Translations under genes and position numbers: made by a program
Notes under the pieces: generated by a model
The model's input: only the letters and a program-made list of their open reading frames with translations
The model's database searches: none
What the model was told of the DNA's origin: nothing
NCBI GenBank assembly: GCA_943788635.1
Contig: CALSRA010000038.1
Span: 1 to 57,176, forward strand
Direction of reading: 5' to 3'
Length of the DNA stretch: 57,176 nucleotides
From: an uncultured Alphaproteobacteria bacterium
GTDB taxonomy: Bacteria; Pseudomonadota; Alphaproteobacteria; UBA8366; GCA-2717185
Part shown: one piece after another, positions 16,435 to 26,770 of the stretch
How positions within the stretch are numbered: the stretch's first letter is position 1
Layout: the number at the start of each line of letters is the position of its first letter

Positions 16435-17835
16435 CTACAGAACTTTGCCGGGGTTCATGATACCCTTCGGATCGAATGCCTGCTTTATCCGATGCATCTG
16501 TTCCTGTTCGATATCGGATTTGTATCGGGCGAGTTCCCCGCGTTTAAGCTGGCCGATACCGTGTTCGGCGCTGAAGCTGCCTTCCAGATCGGTGGCAATG
16601 TCGTGAATGCCAACCTCGATGTCGTGGGTTCGGGCCAGGAAAGCGGCCCGGTCGCCGCCGACAGGCTGCACCAGATTGAAATGGATATTGCCGTCCCCGA
16701 TATGGCCGAACGGTACGATGCGGACGCCGGGGATCGTGTCGCGGGCGCATATGCGGGCACGATCCAGGAATTCGGGTACCTGGGAAACCGGAACGGAAAC
16801 ATCATGCCGGATAACGCCGCCCGCATGATTCATCGATTCCGGAATGATTTCCCGTAATCGCCAGAGTGCTGCGGCCTGCGCGCCGCTGGCGGCGATAACC
16901 GCGTCCTGAACTTCTTCCGCCTCGAAGGCGGCACCGAGCAGATCTTCCATGACATCGGAGCCGGTCGACATTTCAATCAGTGCATAGTGATCGTGGCGGG
17001 TTTCGAACGGGTCTTTCAGATCCGGGTCGCGTGCAAAGACAAGGTCAAGGCAGGCCCGGTCCATATATTCGAAGGTTGTTGTCCCGTCGCCGCTGGCCGT
17101 TTTGGCGCGAGCCAGCAGGGTGACCGCGGCTGATGCGCCTGCCAATGCAACGAACGCGGTGCTGACATGTCTCGGGCGGGGAAAGAGTTTCATGACGGCT
17201 GCGGTAATGATGCCCAGCGTACCTTCCGCGCCGATAAAAAGCTGCTTCAGGTCATAACCGGTATTATCCTTGCGCAGCTTGCGCAACCCGTTCCAGATTT
17301 GTCCGTCCGGCAGCACGACCTCCAGGCCGAGCGCCAGGTCGCGGGTGTTGCCGTATCGCAGGACGGCGGTGCCGCCGGCATTGGTCGACAGGTTGCCGCC
17401 GATCTGGCAACTCCCTTCGGCGGCAAGGCTGAGCGGAAAGAGCCGGTCGACTTCCGCTGCCGCGTTCTGGATGTCGGCGAGGATACAGCCCGCTTCCACC
17501 GTAACGGAATTGTCGAGCGGATCGATATCGCGGACACGGTTCATGCGTGTCAGCGAGATGATGATCTCACTGCCGTCGGCGTTCGGGGTTGCGCCGCCGC
17601 AATATCCCGTATTGCCGCCTTGCGGTACGATGCCGATCCCTGCCTCGGCGCAGATCGACACGATGGCGGAAACCGATGCGGTATCGGCCGGGCGCAGGAC
17701 AATTGGCGTTTCGCCGTGATAAAGGCCACGGAAATCGTCGAGATATGATGCCTTGCCGGCATCGTCATCGATCCAGCCGTTGGGACCGGCAGCCTGTTTC
17801 AGGCGATCGAGTATCACGTCGTTGATTGTTTTCAT
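16435..17835 (-). CDS. FAD-binding oxidoreductase, GlcD/D-2-hydroxyacid dehydrogenase type
   Basis: 466 residues from ATG 17835; a TTG at 17847 overlaps the amidase stop, and no strong RBS is seen, so translation may be coupled. The N-terminal PCMH-type FAD domain has IVPQGGNTGYCGG (about 70-82), GGNLSTNAGG (about 148-157) and GAEGTLGIITA. The C-terminal FAD-linked oxidase domain has the catalytic/metal motif GHIGDGNIHFN and AEHGIG. This family oxidises D-lactate, glycolate or D-2-hydroxyglutarate and passes electrons to cytochromes, ETF or quinone. It lies directly downstream of the amidase gene and upstream of cytochrome c. Confidence 0.9.
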   Translation of the reverse strand: MKTINDVILDRLKQAAGPNGWIDDDAGKASYLDDFRGLYHGETPIVLRPADTASVSAIVSICAEAGIGIVPQGGNTGYCGGATPNADGSEIIISLTRMNRVRDIDPLDNSVTVEAGCILADIQNAAAEVDRLFPLSLAAEGSCQIGGNLSTNAGGTAVLRYGNTRDLALGLEVVLPDGQIWNGLRKLRKDNTGYDLKQLFIGAEGTLGIITAAVMKLFPRPRHVSTAFVALAGASAAVTLLARAKTASGDGTTTFEYMDRACLDLVFARDPDLKDPFETRHDHYALIEMSTGSDVMEDLLGAAFEAEEVQDAVIAASGAQAAALWRLREIIPESMNHAGGVIRHDVSVPVSQVPEFLDRARICARDTIPGVRIVPFGHIGDGNIHFNLVQPVGGDRAAFLARTHDIEVGIHDIATDLEGSFSAEHGIGQLKRGELARYKSDIEQEQMHRIKQAFDPKGIMNPGKVL

Positions 17836-17843
17836 GGTCACGA

Positions 17844-19254
17844 TCAATGCTGAATGTTGGGGTTGTCCGGCATACGGAACGGGCAGGACGTTTCATAGGC
17901 CCGTGCGGCGCGCAGAACGAGGGCATCCGCATCCTTCGCGCCAATGATCTGCATGCCTGCCGGCAATCCTTCCGATGTGAAGCCGCAGGGCACCGTTGCG
18001 GCGGGGTTTTGCGTCAGGTTGAACGGGAACGTAAAGGGGGTCCAGTTGGTCCAGCGCGGGTAGGCCTGCCGGTCGGGCACTTCCTCTCCCGCCTTGAACG
18101 CGGGAAGAGGCAGTGTCGGCGTCAGAAGCAGGTCGTAGCGATCCAGGAAACGCGACATGGTTTCGCCCAGGTCGTTTCGGGCGCTGACGGCCTCCATATA
18201 CTGGGTCATGGTGATGTCCGCGCCCTGGGCTGCGATTTCCTGCAATCCCGGATCGACCAGCGCCTTCTGGTCATCAGGCAGGCTGTTGATCATGTATGCT
18301 GCCGCGCTGAACCAGTGTCGCCGGAAGGTTTCGGCGGGGTCCGCGAAGCCCGGATCGATCTGTTCCACCACGGCACCTTGTCCGGCCAAAACGTCTTTGG
18401 CGGTTTCGACGAGCGCGGCAATTTCAGGATCGACATCTGCGTAACCAAGGGTGGGGCTGTAGGCGATGCGCAGCCCCTCGACACCGTTGTTCAGTCGAAC
18501 GTCATAGTCACGGCACGTTCGGGGGCAGGGCGGTCCAGTCCCGGGGATCCGGACCGGATATGACATTCATCATCAAGGCGGCGTCGCTTACGGTCCGTGT
18601 CATCGGGCCGATATGGGCCAGCGACCCGAATATGCTGCCGGGCCAGGCGGGGACGCGGCCGAAACTGGGCTTGATTCCGAATATACCGGTGAAGGCGCTG
18701 GGCATCCTGATGGAGCCACCGCCATCGGTACCGATGTGCAAGGCGCCCATGCCCAGCGCGGCCGCTGCTGCGGCACCGCCGCTGCTGCCGCCGGGCGTGC
18801 GGTCGGTGTTCCACGGGTTGCGGGTGATCCCGGTAACGGGACTGTCCGTCACACCCTTCCAGCCGAATTCCGGCGTCGTGGTTTTGCCCAGCAGTACGGC
18901 ACCATGTTCACGCAGCCGCGCGACGCACGGCGCATCGGCATCCCAGGATTGATCCGGATTTACCGTTCGGCTGCCGCGCAGGGTCGACCAGCCTTTCGTC
19001 AGGACGATATCCTTGATCGTCGTGGGAACACCGTCGACCAGACCGAGCGGCGACCCTGCCTGCCAGCGGGCTTCGGAAGCCGCCGCGTCTGCCAGCGCCT
19101 GTTCCGCGTCAACGATGCGGAATGCGTTGACGGCGCTGTCGCATTCCTCGACCCGGGCCAGTGCCGCCTTTGTTGCTTCGACAGGTGACAGCTCTCGGCG
19201 ACGGAAGCGGTGGACGAGCTCACAGGCAGAAAGCCGTGCTATTTCGACGGACAT
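17844..19254 (-). pseudogene. Amidase (amidase-signature family), one frameshift
   Basis: About 469 residues in two frames. The first (ATG 19254, AAGGAG RBS about 9 bases upstream) contains the full Ser-cisSer-Lys site: Lys in TTIKDI, Ser in GGSSGGAAAA and Ser in DGGGSIR. The second (to 17844) carries the family C-terminal half (TPTLPLPAF, NPAATVPCGF, LPAGMQIIG). The frames meet at a run of five G (18521-18525, plus strand). With four bases in that run the protein reads continuously through ALP-RTCRDYDVRLNNG. The +1 base could be a real mutation or an assembly error. Probable operon with the downstream FAD oxidoreductase, whose possible upstream TTG overlaps the stop. Confidence 0.87.
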
Positions 19255-19304
19255 ATGCGGGACTCCTTGATGATGCGTCCATTCTATCAGCGACGGTCCG
19301 CCGG

Positions 19305-19880
19305 CTAAAGTAGGCGCGAGAGAAATTCGAAACGTTGCAGAAAAATCGCCTTGGCCTCCGCCGGTGGCACAGGGCGCAGTATTGTTGCGTCCAGCCCGCG
19401 TGGCTTGCCGAAAAGGCGCCGTGCTTCATCGGGATCGAGCCCGGCCAGTTGGATCGCTTCCAGGTAAGCGGAGGCATGATCCGCCCGCTTGATAAGCTTT
19501 TTCGCCGTTTCCGGGGTTTTGGCCGGAATGCCGAACCGAATGTTGATCGCGCTTTCCAGATTGTTCTCGAAGGCCTTGTAATCGAGCCCTACGGCGGCCT
19601 TGAACGGAGAAATCATGTCACCGATGACGTATTCCGCTGCGTCGTGCAGAAGGGCTGCCATACGCCACGCCGGCGGTATCGATTTTCGCATACCTGCGGT
19701 GATGGTCTCTACCAGAACCGAATGTTCCGCGACGGAATAGGCCCATTCGCCGCTGGTCTGTCCGTTCCAGCGTGCGACCCGGGACAATCCATGGGCGATA
19801 TCCTCGATTTCGATGTCGAGCGGAGATGGTTCCAGCAAATTCAGGCGCCTTCCACTCAGCATCCGTTGCCACGCGCGCAT
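19305..19880 (-). CDS. HD-domain phosphohydrolase (YfbR/HDDC2-like)
   Basis: 191 residues. HD superfamily metal ligands are visible: His in SVAEHSVLV (about 53), the HD doublet in ALLHDAAEYVIGD (about 78-79) and a distal Asp in KRADHASAYLEA (about 134). The sequence resembles 5'-deoxynucleotidase YfbR-type proteins, which remove phosphate from nucleotides, but the longer C-terminus and lack of diagnostic residues leave the substrate open. It lies 50 bp upstream of the amidase gene on the same strand and is divergent from the third SDR gene, with only 56 bp between the starts. Confidence 0.85.
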   Translation of the reverse strand: MRAWQRMLSGRRLNLLEPSPLDIEIEDIAHGLSRVARWNGQTSGEWAYSVAEHSVLVETITAGMRKSIPPAWRMAALLHDAAEYVIGDMISPFKAAVGLDYKAFENNLESAINIRFGIPAKTPETAKKLIKRADHASAYLEAIQLAGLDPDEARRLFGKPRGLDATILRPVPPAEAKAIFLQRFEFLSRLL

Positions 19881-19936
19881 ATATGTTCCTTTCCGTTACC
19901 GGCATTGTAGACTTCGAGAAACCGGAGAGGAAAAAA

Positions 19937-20719
19937 ATGCACTATCGATGCGCATTGATTACAGGGGCGACCAGCGGTATCGGCAAGGCCATGGCCGAGG
20001 CAATGCCCGTCGAAACCGATTTGCTGCTGACGGGACGCGACGGCGAACGGCTTGCCGCTTTGGCGGATGCGCTCGCGACGGATGGGCGCCGGGTCGAAAT
20101 CCTCGTTGCCGATCTCGCAACGGCGGAAGGCCGGGCGGGGGTGATTGCGCGCGCGGAGGCAATGGAGATCGATTTTCTGATCAACAACGCGGGGCTGGGG
20201 CGGTTCGGGTCCGTCGCGGAGACGCCTTTGGCGACGGAGCTGGCGATGGTGGCGGTGAATGTGACGGCGCCGGTCGAACTGACCCGTACATTGCTGCCGG
20301 GCATGACCACGCGGGCCCGCCAGTCGAAAAGCCGCGCCGGCATCATGATCGTGTCCAGTGTGGTGGCGTTCCAGGCGGTGCCGTATATGACGACCTACGC
20401 GGCTTCGAAAGTATTTGATCTGTTCTACGCCGAAGGCCTGGCGGCGGAATTGAAGGGGGAACCCGTTGATGTGCTGGCAGTTTGCCCGGGCGGGACGCGC
20501 ACGGAATTTTTCGACCGTGCGGCGATGCCAGATCGGCCTGTGCCGTATATGCTCAGCGCGGAGGCCGTGGCCCGGCAGGCACTGGCGGCAATGGGCAAGC
20601 GCACGGTGCTGGTGACCGACCCGATCCGCAAGGTCACGCTGGTGCCGGGATTGATACGCCGTCGCATTCTGCGTTCGCTCGTCGCACGGGTGATGCGGCG
20701 GCTGGCGCGCGGAAAATAG
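19937..20719 (+). CDS. SDR-family short-chain dehydrogenase
   Basis: 260 residues from ATG 19937 (GAGAGG RBS). The frame extends upstream but runs into the divergent HD gene. Motifs: TGATSGIG (about 9-16), an Arg after beta2 (TGRD) that favours NADP, NNAGLG (about 88-93), Ser in IVSSVVA and YAASK with normal spacing. The C-terminus (residues 225-260) is strongly basic and hydrophobic (LIRRRILRSLVARVMRRLARGK), typical of SDRs acting on lipophilic substrates at the membrane. The substrate is unknown; an acyl- or steroid-like compound would be a guess. Confidence 0.88.
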   Translation: MHYRCALITGATSGIGKAMAEAMPVETDLLLTGRDGERLAALADALATDGRRVEILVADLATAEGRAGVIARAEAMEIDFLINNAGLGRFGSVAETPLATELAMVAVNVTAPVELTRTLLPGMTTRARQSKSRAGIMIVSSVVAFQAVPYMTTYAASKVFDLFYAEGLAAELKGEPVDVLAVCPGGTRTEFFDRAAMPDRPVPYMLSAEAVARQALAAMGKRTVLVTDPIRKVTLVPGLIRRRILRSLVARVMRRLARGK

Positions 20720-20901
20720 GGCGTGGAAGTAATGCGCCACGGGTTTTCGGCTGACGTTCGGGCGCTCGCTGGGTCGTTATCCAGAACCGGAGACAACTGT
20801 CGCAAATGGCGTGATAATCACCCCTTCCGGTTCACTTCAGCTTAAACATTCGTTACTATACAAAGGTGACCGGTGAAGAAACTCGCCTGATTCTGCGAAA
20901 A

Positions 20902-20922
20902 ATTGGCGGTAAAGCCGCCAAT
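20902..20922 (-). terminator. Hairpin with U-tract on the minus strand, upstream of 20958
   Basis: ATTGGCGG (20902-20909) and CCGCCAAT (20915-20922) enclose TAAAG. On the plus strand it is preceded by AAAAA, so only minus-strand RNA would have a hairpin followed by U residues. No minus-strand gene ends here. It could stop antisense transcription or simply fold in the 5' leader of the gene at 20958. Confidence 0.3.
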
Positions 20923-20957
20923 ACTTTCCCTATAGCGTTGCCCTGAAGGGGAGACAG

Positions 20958-21230
20958 ATGATTGACCCGGAAAGCGAGTTTGCGTTTCTGGACCATGTCG
21001 TCGAAACATTCGGCACGACAGCCAAGGACCTGATCGGGGAAGCACGGTCGATGGACGACCTGAACACGGTCTGTTATGGCGTTTTGCTGGCGGCTTGCAT
21101 CCTCTATTGCGAAAAGCACGGTATCGATGAAGGCGAGCAGACGGTCGAGCAACTCGTAAAACGGATATTCGACGAACGGCGGGAACGCGAAGGAATGCTG
21201 CCGGTTCCAACAGAGGCCACGCTGCACTAA
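20958..21230 (+). CDS. Small conserved-looking hypothetical protein
   Basis: 90 residues from ATG 20958 with the RBS GGGGAGAC. Predicted all-helical and acidic: residues 1-30 (FLDHVVETFGTTAKDLIGEA), a hydrophobic central helix (LNTVCYGVLLAACILYC, about 35-51) with two of its Cys at 39 and 47, and an acidic/basic C-terminal helix (QTVEQLVKRIFDERRERE). The central helix is too short and interrupted for a sure membrane span. No family recognised. It is 83 bp upstream of the DUF3105 gene on the same strand. Confidence 0.6.
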   Translation: MIDPESEFAFLDHVVETFGTTAKDLIGEARSMDDLNTVCYGVLLAACILYCEKHGIDEGEQTVEQLVKRIFDERREREGMLPVPTEATLH

Positions 21231-21313
21231 CGAAAAGGTGTTGCGAATGGTGCTGGCTTTGGTAATACCTTCACCTGGCGAGCATTATTATCTCCAGATC
21301 ATGAGGGTCCCGA

Positions 21314-21931
21314 ATGGCGAAATCGAAGCGCGGTCGCAAGCAATCTTCTTACACCCCATCAGCAAAGGGTAAAAAGGCCGGCGGTGATTTTTCATGGAAA
21401 TATCTGTTCCTCGGCCTTTGCGGCATAGGTCTCGTTGCGGCAGGCTATGGCATTTACAGCAGTCAAAACCGGGCTCAAGCGTTTGAAGTGCTGGCCAGAG
21501 AGGGCGCAGCGGCGTTGACGCGGGTCGATACCCGACCGAGCGAGGGGCGCACGCATCTTCCTGCCGGGCAGTCGATCCAGTACGGCACCAATCCACCGAC
21601 TTCGGGGCCACACTATACCGTTTGGGTCGATCCCGGGTTTTATGACACGGCGCAAAGCCGGGTGAATCTCGTTCATTCGCTCGAACATGGTATGGTTGTC
21701 ATATATTACGATGCGCCCGGTGACGGCGTGATGTTGCGGCTGCGTGAATGGGCGGATCTGTTTACCGGCCCGTGGAGCGGGATCGTTGTTACACGCCGTG
21801 CCGGGTTGGGCGAAAAGATCATTTTGACATCCTGGCGCCGGACCCTGCGGCTGGATCGATTCGATGAATTGGCATCGGCAGCGTTTATCGATGCTTATCG
21901 CGGGCGGGGGCCGGAAAACCCAGTGCGTTGA
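21314..21931 (+). CDS. DUF3105 family membrane-anchored protein
   Basis: 205 residues. A Lys/Arg-rich N-terminus (1-26) is followed by a single membrane helix (about 29-48, YLFLGLCGIGLVAAGYGIY) and an extracytoplasmic domain. DUF3105 signatures are clear: NPPTSGPHY (about 93-101), VHSLEHGMVVIYY (about 119-131) and the SWRRTLRLDRFDE end. The family's His/Glu-rich core suggests metal binding but the function is not established. It precedes the M23 peptidase gene by 154 bp on the same strand, so a role at the cell envelope is plausible. Confidence 0.85.
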   Translation: MAKSKRGRKQSSYTPSAKGKKAGGDFSWKYLFLGLCGIGLVAAGYGIYSSQNRAQAFEVLAREGAAALTRVDTRPSEGRTHLPAGQSIQYGTNPPTSGPHYTVWVDPGFYDTAQSRVNLVHSLEHGMVVIYYDAPGDGVMLRLREWADLFTGPWSGIVVTRRAGLGEKIILTSWRRTLRLDRFDELASAAFIDAYRGRGPENPVR

Positions 21932-22085
21932 TTCACTTAGGGACTTCGATAGGTTGAATCCAAAGAGTCGATTCAGCTTGTTTCCGGGGCCTGCAAATTT
22001 TACCGTAACCGGGGTAGAAATGCGTTTTGGGGTCACAAGGCTCGGGACGCGTAAACGGGGCGGCTGAAGGGCTGGTTTAGGGACT

Positions 22086-23870
22086 TTGGCGAAAACGTTG
22101 AACGACAGCAATCCAGGATCTGCAGAATCCGGCATTAGACGGTTTCTGACGCGGATTTTTCACGAGCGCGAATTGTTGTTGCGGTCGAATGGTCGTGTCC
22201 GTTTTGTGCGCCTGTCGCCACGCCTGCAGGTCGCGATCGCGGTGCTGGTCGGTTTGACCATTTCATGGGGTGTCGGCGGTACCCTGGTATCCATGTACGA
22301 GCACCGGATGATAGCCGAACGCGATGGTCGGCTGGTGGATGCACAGACCGCATACGATGATCTTCTGGAAGAAATTGCGATTTATCAGCAAAAAGTCGCC
22401 GATGTAACCGGAAAGTTGCGGCAGAATCAGGCAGATCTGGTGCAGCAGCTTGCCCTGGCTGACGCGCTGCAGGAACAGTCTGAAACGCGTCTCATGCAGG
22501 TGAAGCCGGGGCGGATGGCCGCGATTTCAGAGGCGCGTATCGCGATGCGCCAGCATCTCGAGCAGTTGAATACAGATGTTCGGGCGATGACCGACCTGGA
22601 CTCAGTGCTCAAGACATCGCTGCAGTCGATCCGGTCGGACCTTGTGACCGCCGTGGCCGAGCGCAAGAAGGGCTATCGTGCCCGGGCCATTCTGCTGGGG
22701 CAGGTCAAACGCCTGAAGGATGAATTGCGTGATACGCGCGAGACATCCGCCGGGCTGCTTGCCGAGACCCGGGTCCTTGGGAACGCATTGGCTGAATCCC
22801 AACTGGATATCAATGAAGCTGCGGTTGTTCGCGCCGCGCTGGAAAGCCGCGTTGCATCGCTGGAAATTACGGTTACGGAACAGGGTCGTAACAAGAGCGC
22901 CTTGCTGACGGAAATGTCGGATTTGCGGCAGGCGCTTTCCATTTCGCGGGATGACTACAAACGGGTTTCGTCGGTCCGGGCACAGCTGGATGTGCGGCTG
23001 GCCGCACTGGAAGGGGCGTTGCGGGCGGAAGAAGACCGGGCAAACGGCCTGGAAGCGGATATGGAAAATGCGGTCTCCCGGCTTGCCCGGGAGACGGGAA
23101 TGGAAGACGGGTTCAACCGGGCGAAGGAAACGCTCGGCGAACGGGCGGATGTCCTTCTGAGCCGGTTAACCCTGCTGCATGAGGCGCGGGCGCAGGCGAT
23201 CGAGAACTTGAATGCCCGGACCGCGGGTTCGATTGACGAAGCCGAACGCATCCTTGGCATGACGGGACTGAACGTCGACAAGGTGTTGGCCCGTGTGGAG
23301 GAGGTGGACAACCTCGGCAAGGGAGGGCCCTTCGTGGCGGTCTTGCCGGAGGGTATCGCCGTTGATGGTTTCGCCGAGAAGGTCGTGGGGCTGGATTCGC
23401 AATTGCTGCGCCTGACGACCCTGCAAAGCGCATTGGCCGCAATTCCCCTTGTCGCGCCGGTCGATGCGTTCCGGATCGCCAGCGGGTTTGGTAAGCGAAA
23501 AGACCCGATATCCAAGAAATGGGCGGTACATAGCGGTCTGGATCTGTCCGCACCGACCAATACCGCGGTTTACACTTCCGCGCCGGGAACGGTCGTGTTT
23601 GCAAACTGGAAAGGCCGCTACGGACGGATGATCGAAATCGATCATGGATACGGCATCAAGAGCCGTTATGGCCATTTGCGGAAAATACTGGTGAAAAAGG
23701 GACAGCGGGTCAGCCACCGCGACAAGATTGCCCTGATCGGTAGCAGTGGTCGCAGTACGGGACCGCATTTGCATTACGAAATTCTATACGGCACAATCGC
23801 AATGGATCCGATGCGATTTATCAAGGCTGGTAAATATGTTTTCAAAGAACAAGAACGAAACGTCCAGTAA
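22086..23870 (+). CDS. M23-family murein peptidase with membrane anchor and coiled coil
   Basis: 594 residues from TTG 22086. Residues about 47-70 form a membrane helix (LQVAIAVLVGLTISWGVGG), then a long coiled coil (about 75-330, heptad-rich with many Gln/Glu/Leu) and a C-terminal LytM/M23 domain (about 460-575). Zinc-site residues are present: HSGLDLS (His and Asp), RYGHL and GPHLHYEI (HxH). It is therefore probably an active DD-endopeptidase rather than an EnvC-like degenerate activator. The bactofilin gene starts inside its 3' end (35-bp overlap). This M23-bactofilin pairing is known in cell-shape control of other proteobacteria and of Helicobacter. Confidence 0.92.
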   Translation: MAKTLNDSNPGSAESGIRRFLTRIFHERELLLRSNGRVRFVRLSPRLQVAIAVLVGLTISWGVGGTLVSMYEHRMIAERDGRLVDAQTAYDDLLEEIAIYQQKVADVTGKLRQNQADLVQQLALADALQEQSETRLMQVKPGRMAAISEARIAMRQHLEQLNTDVRAMTDLDSVLKTSLQSIRSDLVTAVAERKKGYRARAILLGQVKRLKDELRDTRETSAGLLAETRVLGNALAESQLDINEAAVVRAALESRVASLEITVTEQGRNKSALLTEMSDLRQALSISRDDYKRVSSVRAQLDVRLAALEGALRAEEDRANGLEADMENAVSRLARETGMEDGFNRAKETLGERADVLLSRLTLLHEARAQAIENLNARTAGSIDEAERILGMTGLNVDKVLARVEEVDNLGKGGPFVAVLPEGIAVDGFAEKVVGLDSQLLRLTTLQSALAAIPLVAPVDAFRIASGFGKRKDPISKKWAVHSGLDLSAPTNTAVYTSAPGTVVFANWKGRYGRMIEIDHGYGIKSRYGHLRKILVKKGQRVSHRDKIALIGSSGRSTGPHLHYEILYGTIAMDPMRFIKAGKYVFKEQERNVQ

Positions 23871-24281
23871 GTCTCAGAAAAATCAGGAAAAACCTCGAAT
23901 TCCGTCAATTCTGAGCGAAGACCTTCATATCAATGGCGACCTCAAGACCGAGGGCGATATCCAGTTGGATGGTGTCATCGACGGGGATATCCGCACCCAT
24001 TCCCTGACTGTCGGCGCATCGGCGATTGTGAACGGATCGATTGTCGCGGAGACAATCAATGTTTCGGGGACGGTAAACGGAACGATCACTGGCACCGTGG
24101 TCGTGTTGGCCAGCACCGCCAAAATTGTTGGTGATATCATTCACCAGAGCCTCGCCATCGAGGCCGGTGCGCGCATCGAAGGCATGTGCCGGCATGTCGA
24201 TCCGGATCGAGCCGCCGAGCTGGCTGGCCCAACCCGGCCCAGTCTGGTTGTGACCGAAGGGTCTGAAGAAGCGGAAGCTTC

Positions 24282-24285
<4 letters not shown>
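23836..24285 (+). CDS. Bactofilin
   Basis: 149 residues from ATG 23836 (AAGG RBS), overlapping the M23 gene by 35 bp in another frame. The polar N-terminal tail (1-30, Lys/Ser/Asn-rich) leads to a right-handed beta-helix of about ten short turns (residues 32-115), seen as repeats of 'hxGDhxxxGxh': INGDLKTEGDIQLDGVIDGD, then VNGSIVAETINVSGTVNGT. Bactofilins polymerise without nucleotide at the inner membrane and position cell-wall enzymes. The M23 peptidase encoded just upstream is its expected partner. Convergent with the luciferase-like gene, stops overlapping by 4 bp. Confidence 0.93.
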
Positions 24286-25157
<872 letters not shown>

Positions 25158-25193
25158 GGTGGCCCCCTTGGATGTCAAGAACTGCGGGGAAGC

Positions 25194-26042
25194 CTACAGC
25201 GTGGCTACGAAGGCGTCGAGCGGCCCGGTGACATCGGATTCATTGAGCGTGGGGACATGGCCCGCGCCGGCGACCGTGACCTGGGCAAGCCCGGGATGCC
25301 GGTCTGCCATCTGCGTCAGGGTATCGGCGCTGAGAATGTCGGATAAGGCGCCGCGGATCGCCATGAGCGGCAGATTGCCCAGACTGTCGTAAAGCGCCCA
25401 TAGGTCGGGGAGGGGAGCACCTTTGGCCAATGGTTCGGCGATCCGGGTATCCCAGTCAAAATGCAGCAACCCGTCATCGCCTTCTTGCCATGTCGCCCGC
25501 GCCGCGCTTTCCCACGCCGCGTCACTGTCGAGGGACAGATGGGGGAACATGGTGGCAAGATCCTTTGCGGCGCTTGCCCAATCGTGATGCGGTCGGTCTG
25601 TCCCGATATAGCTGATAATTCGCGCCAGACCCTCGCCGCCAATTTCCGGGCCGACATCGTTCAACACGACGCCATGCAGGACGGTTGGCATGGCGGCCCC
25701 CATCGCCATCGCAAGCAGCCCGCCAAGCGATGTGCCGACGACGACAACCTGATCAATTCCTGTGATCGCCAGCAGGTGCCGGATATCGTTGAGATAGGTT
25801 GCCGGCTGATAATTGTCGCTGTTGGGGTCATAGTCGGACCGGCCGCGTCCGCGATAGTCCGGGCACAGTATTCGCCTGTTATGACACAGACGCAGCGCCA
25901 GCCCGTGAAAATCGCGTGAATTTCGGGTCAATCCCGCCAGACACAGCAGTGGTGTTCCGGGCGCATCGGGGGCACCGTATTCCCTGTAATACAGGGAGAG
26001 GCCGTCCTGCGAGGTGTAGCGGCATTCACGATAGGCGTTCAC
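25194..26042 (-). CDS. Alpha/beta-fold hydrolase
   Basis: 282 residues. Cap-containing alpha/beta hydrolase: oxyanion region LCLAGLTRNSRDF (about 33-45), DYRGRGRSDYD (about 62-72), nucleophile elbow GTSLGG (Ser about 105), an acid in the RGALSDIL region (about 234-241) and catalytic His in GAGHVPTLNE (about 263). The triad looks complete. It is translated from ATG 26042, only 3 bp downstream of the stop of the HAD dehalogenase gene, indicating a co-transcribed unit HAD - hydrolase - LLM oxidoreductase, perhaps for a halogenated or ester substrate (inference). Confidence 0.88.
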   Translation of the reverse strand: MNAYRECRYTSQDGLSLYYREYGAPDAPGTPLLCLAGLTRNSRDFHGLALRLCHNRRILCPDYRGRGRSDYDPNSDNYQPATYLNDIRHLLAITGIDQVVVVGTSLGGLLAMAMGAAMPTVLHGVVLNDVGPEIGGEGLARIISYIGTDRPHHDWASAAKDLATMFPHLSLDSDAAWESAARATWQEGDDGLLHFDWDTRIAEPLAKGAPLPDLWALYDSLGNLPLMAIRGALSDILSADTLTQMADRHPGLAQVTVAGAGHVPTLNESDVTGPLDAFVATL

Positions 26043-26045
26043 CCT

Positions 26046-26729
26046 CTATACCCCCATGATCTCCGGAACGGGCGACAGTGATGCAATCTCCGCCTTCGGC
26101 ACCCCCGGCAGGCGCTCGCGCGGTTGGTTGAAGCGGTTCACCCAGATGACCTGGAAGCCGAAATGGGCGGCGCCAGCTGCATCCCAGGCGTTGGACGACA
26201 TAAAAGCGATTTCGTTCGGGGCAGCACCAAGCCTGGCGACCGCAAGCTGGTAGGTTTTCGGTGAAACTTTGTAAATTCCGACCTCTTCGATCGACAATAT
26301 ATGATCCAGATGATCGTTGATTGCCGCCGACGAGACGGCCGATTCCAGCATCATCGGCGAGCCATTGGACAGGACGGCTGTCTGCAGACCAGCGGATTTG
26401 AGCGTGGCGAGAACGCCGGGTACTTCGGGATAGGCGCTGAGCCCAAGGTATAGCGTCATCAGTTTTTCGCGCAGCGCGGGGTTCTCCAGCGAGACGGCAG
26501 CCATTGCATAGTCGAGAGCGTCACCAGTGATCTGCCAAAAGTCGACATGCGCGCCCATCAGGCTGCGCAGCCAGCTGTATTCCAGTTGTTTCTGCCGCCA
26601 GAGGGCGGATAACCGGTCCGCATGCTCACCAAGGTCGTCACGGCAGCGGGCGGCGGCGGAATGTACGTCGAACAGGGTACCGTAGGCATCAAATACGCAG
26701 GCACGGATACCGTCCAGTCTGGGGGGCAT
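26046..26729 (-). CDS. Haloacid dehalogenase type II (L-2-haloacid dehalogenase family)
   Basis: 227 residues from ATG 26729, with GAGGAGAG upstream. HAD motif I is FDAYGTLFDV (nucleophile Asp about residue 12), motif II LSNGSP (about 107-112), motif III Lys in KVSPKTYQ, and motif IV FMSSNAWDAAGA (about 166-177). The combination DAYGTLFD plus SSN-WD is diagnostic of L-2-haloacid dehalogenases, which hydrolyse 2-haloacids to D-2-hydroxyacids. Such products could feed a 2-hydroxyacid dehydrogenase of the kind encoded at 16435-17835, but that link is speculative. Stop is 3 bp before the hydrolase start. Confidence 0.88.
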   Translation of the reverse strand: MPPRLDGIRACVFDAYGTLFDVHSAAARCRDDLGEHADRLSALWRQKQLEYSWLRSLMGAHVDFWQITGDALDYAMAAVSLENPALREKLMTLYLGLSAYPEVPGVLATLKSAGLQTAVLSNGSPMMLESAVSSAAINDHLDHILSIEEVGIYKVSPKTYQLAVARLGAAPNEIAFMSSNAWDAAGAAHFGFQVIWVNRFNQPRERLPGVPKAEIASLSPVPEIMGV

Positions 26730-26770
26730 GAAACTCTCCTCGACCGGTTCCGCAAAATGCGCCGGTCCGG

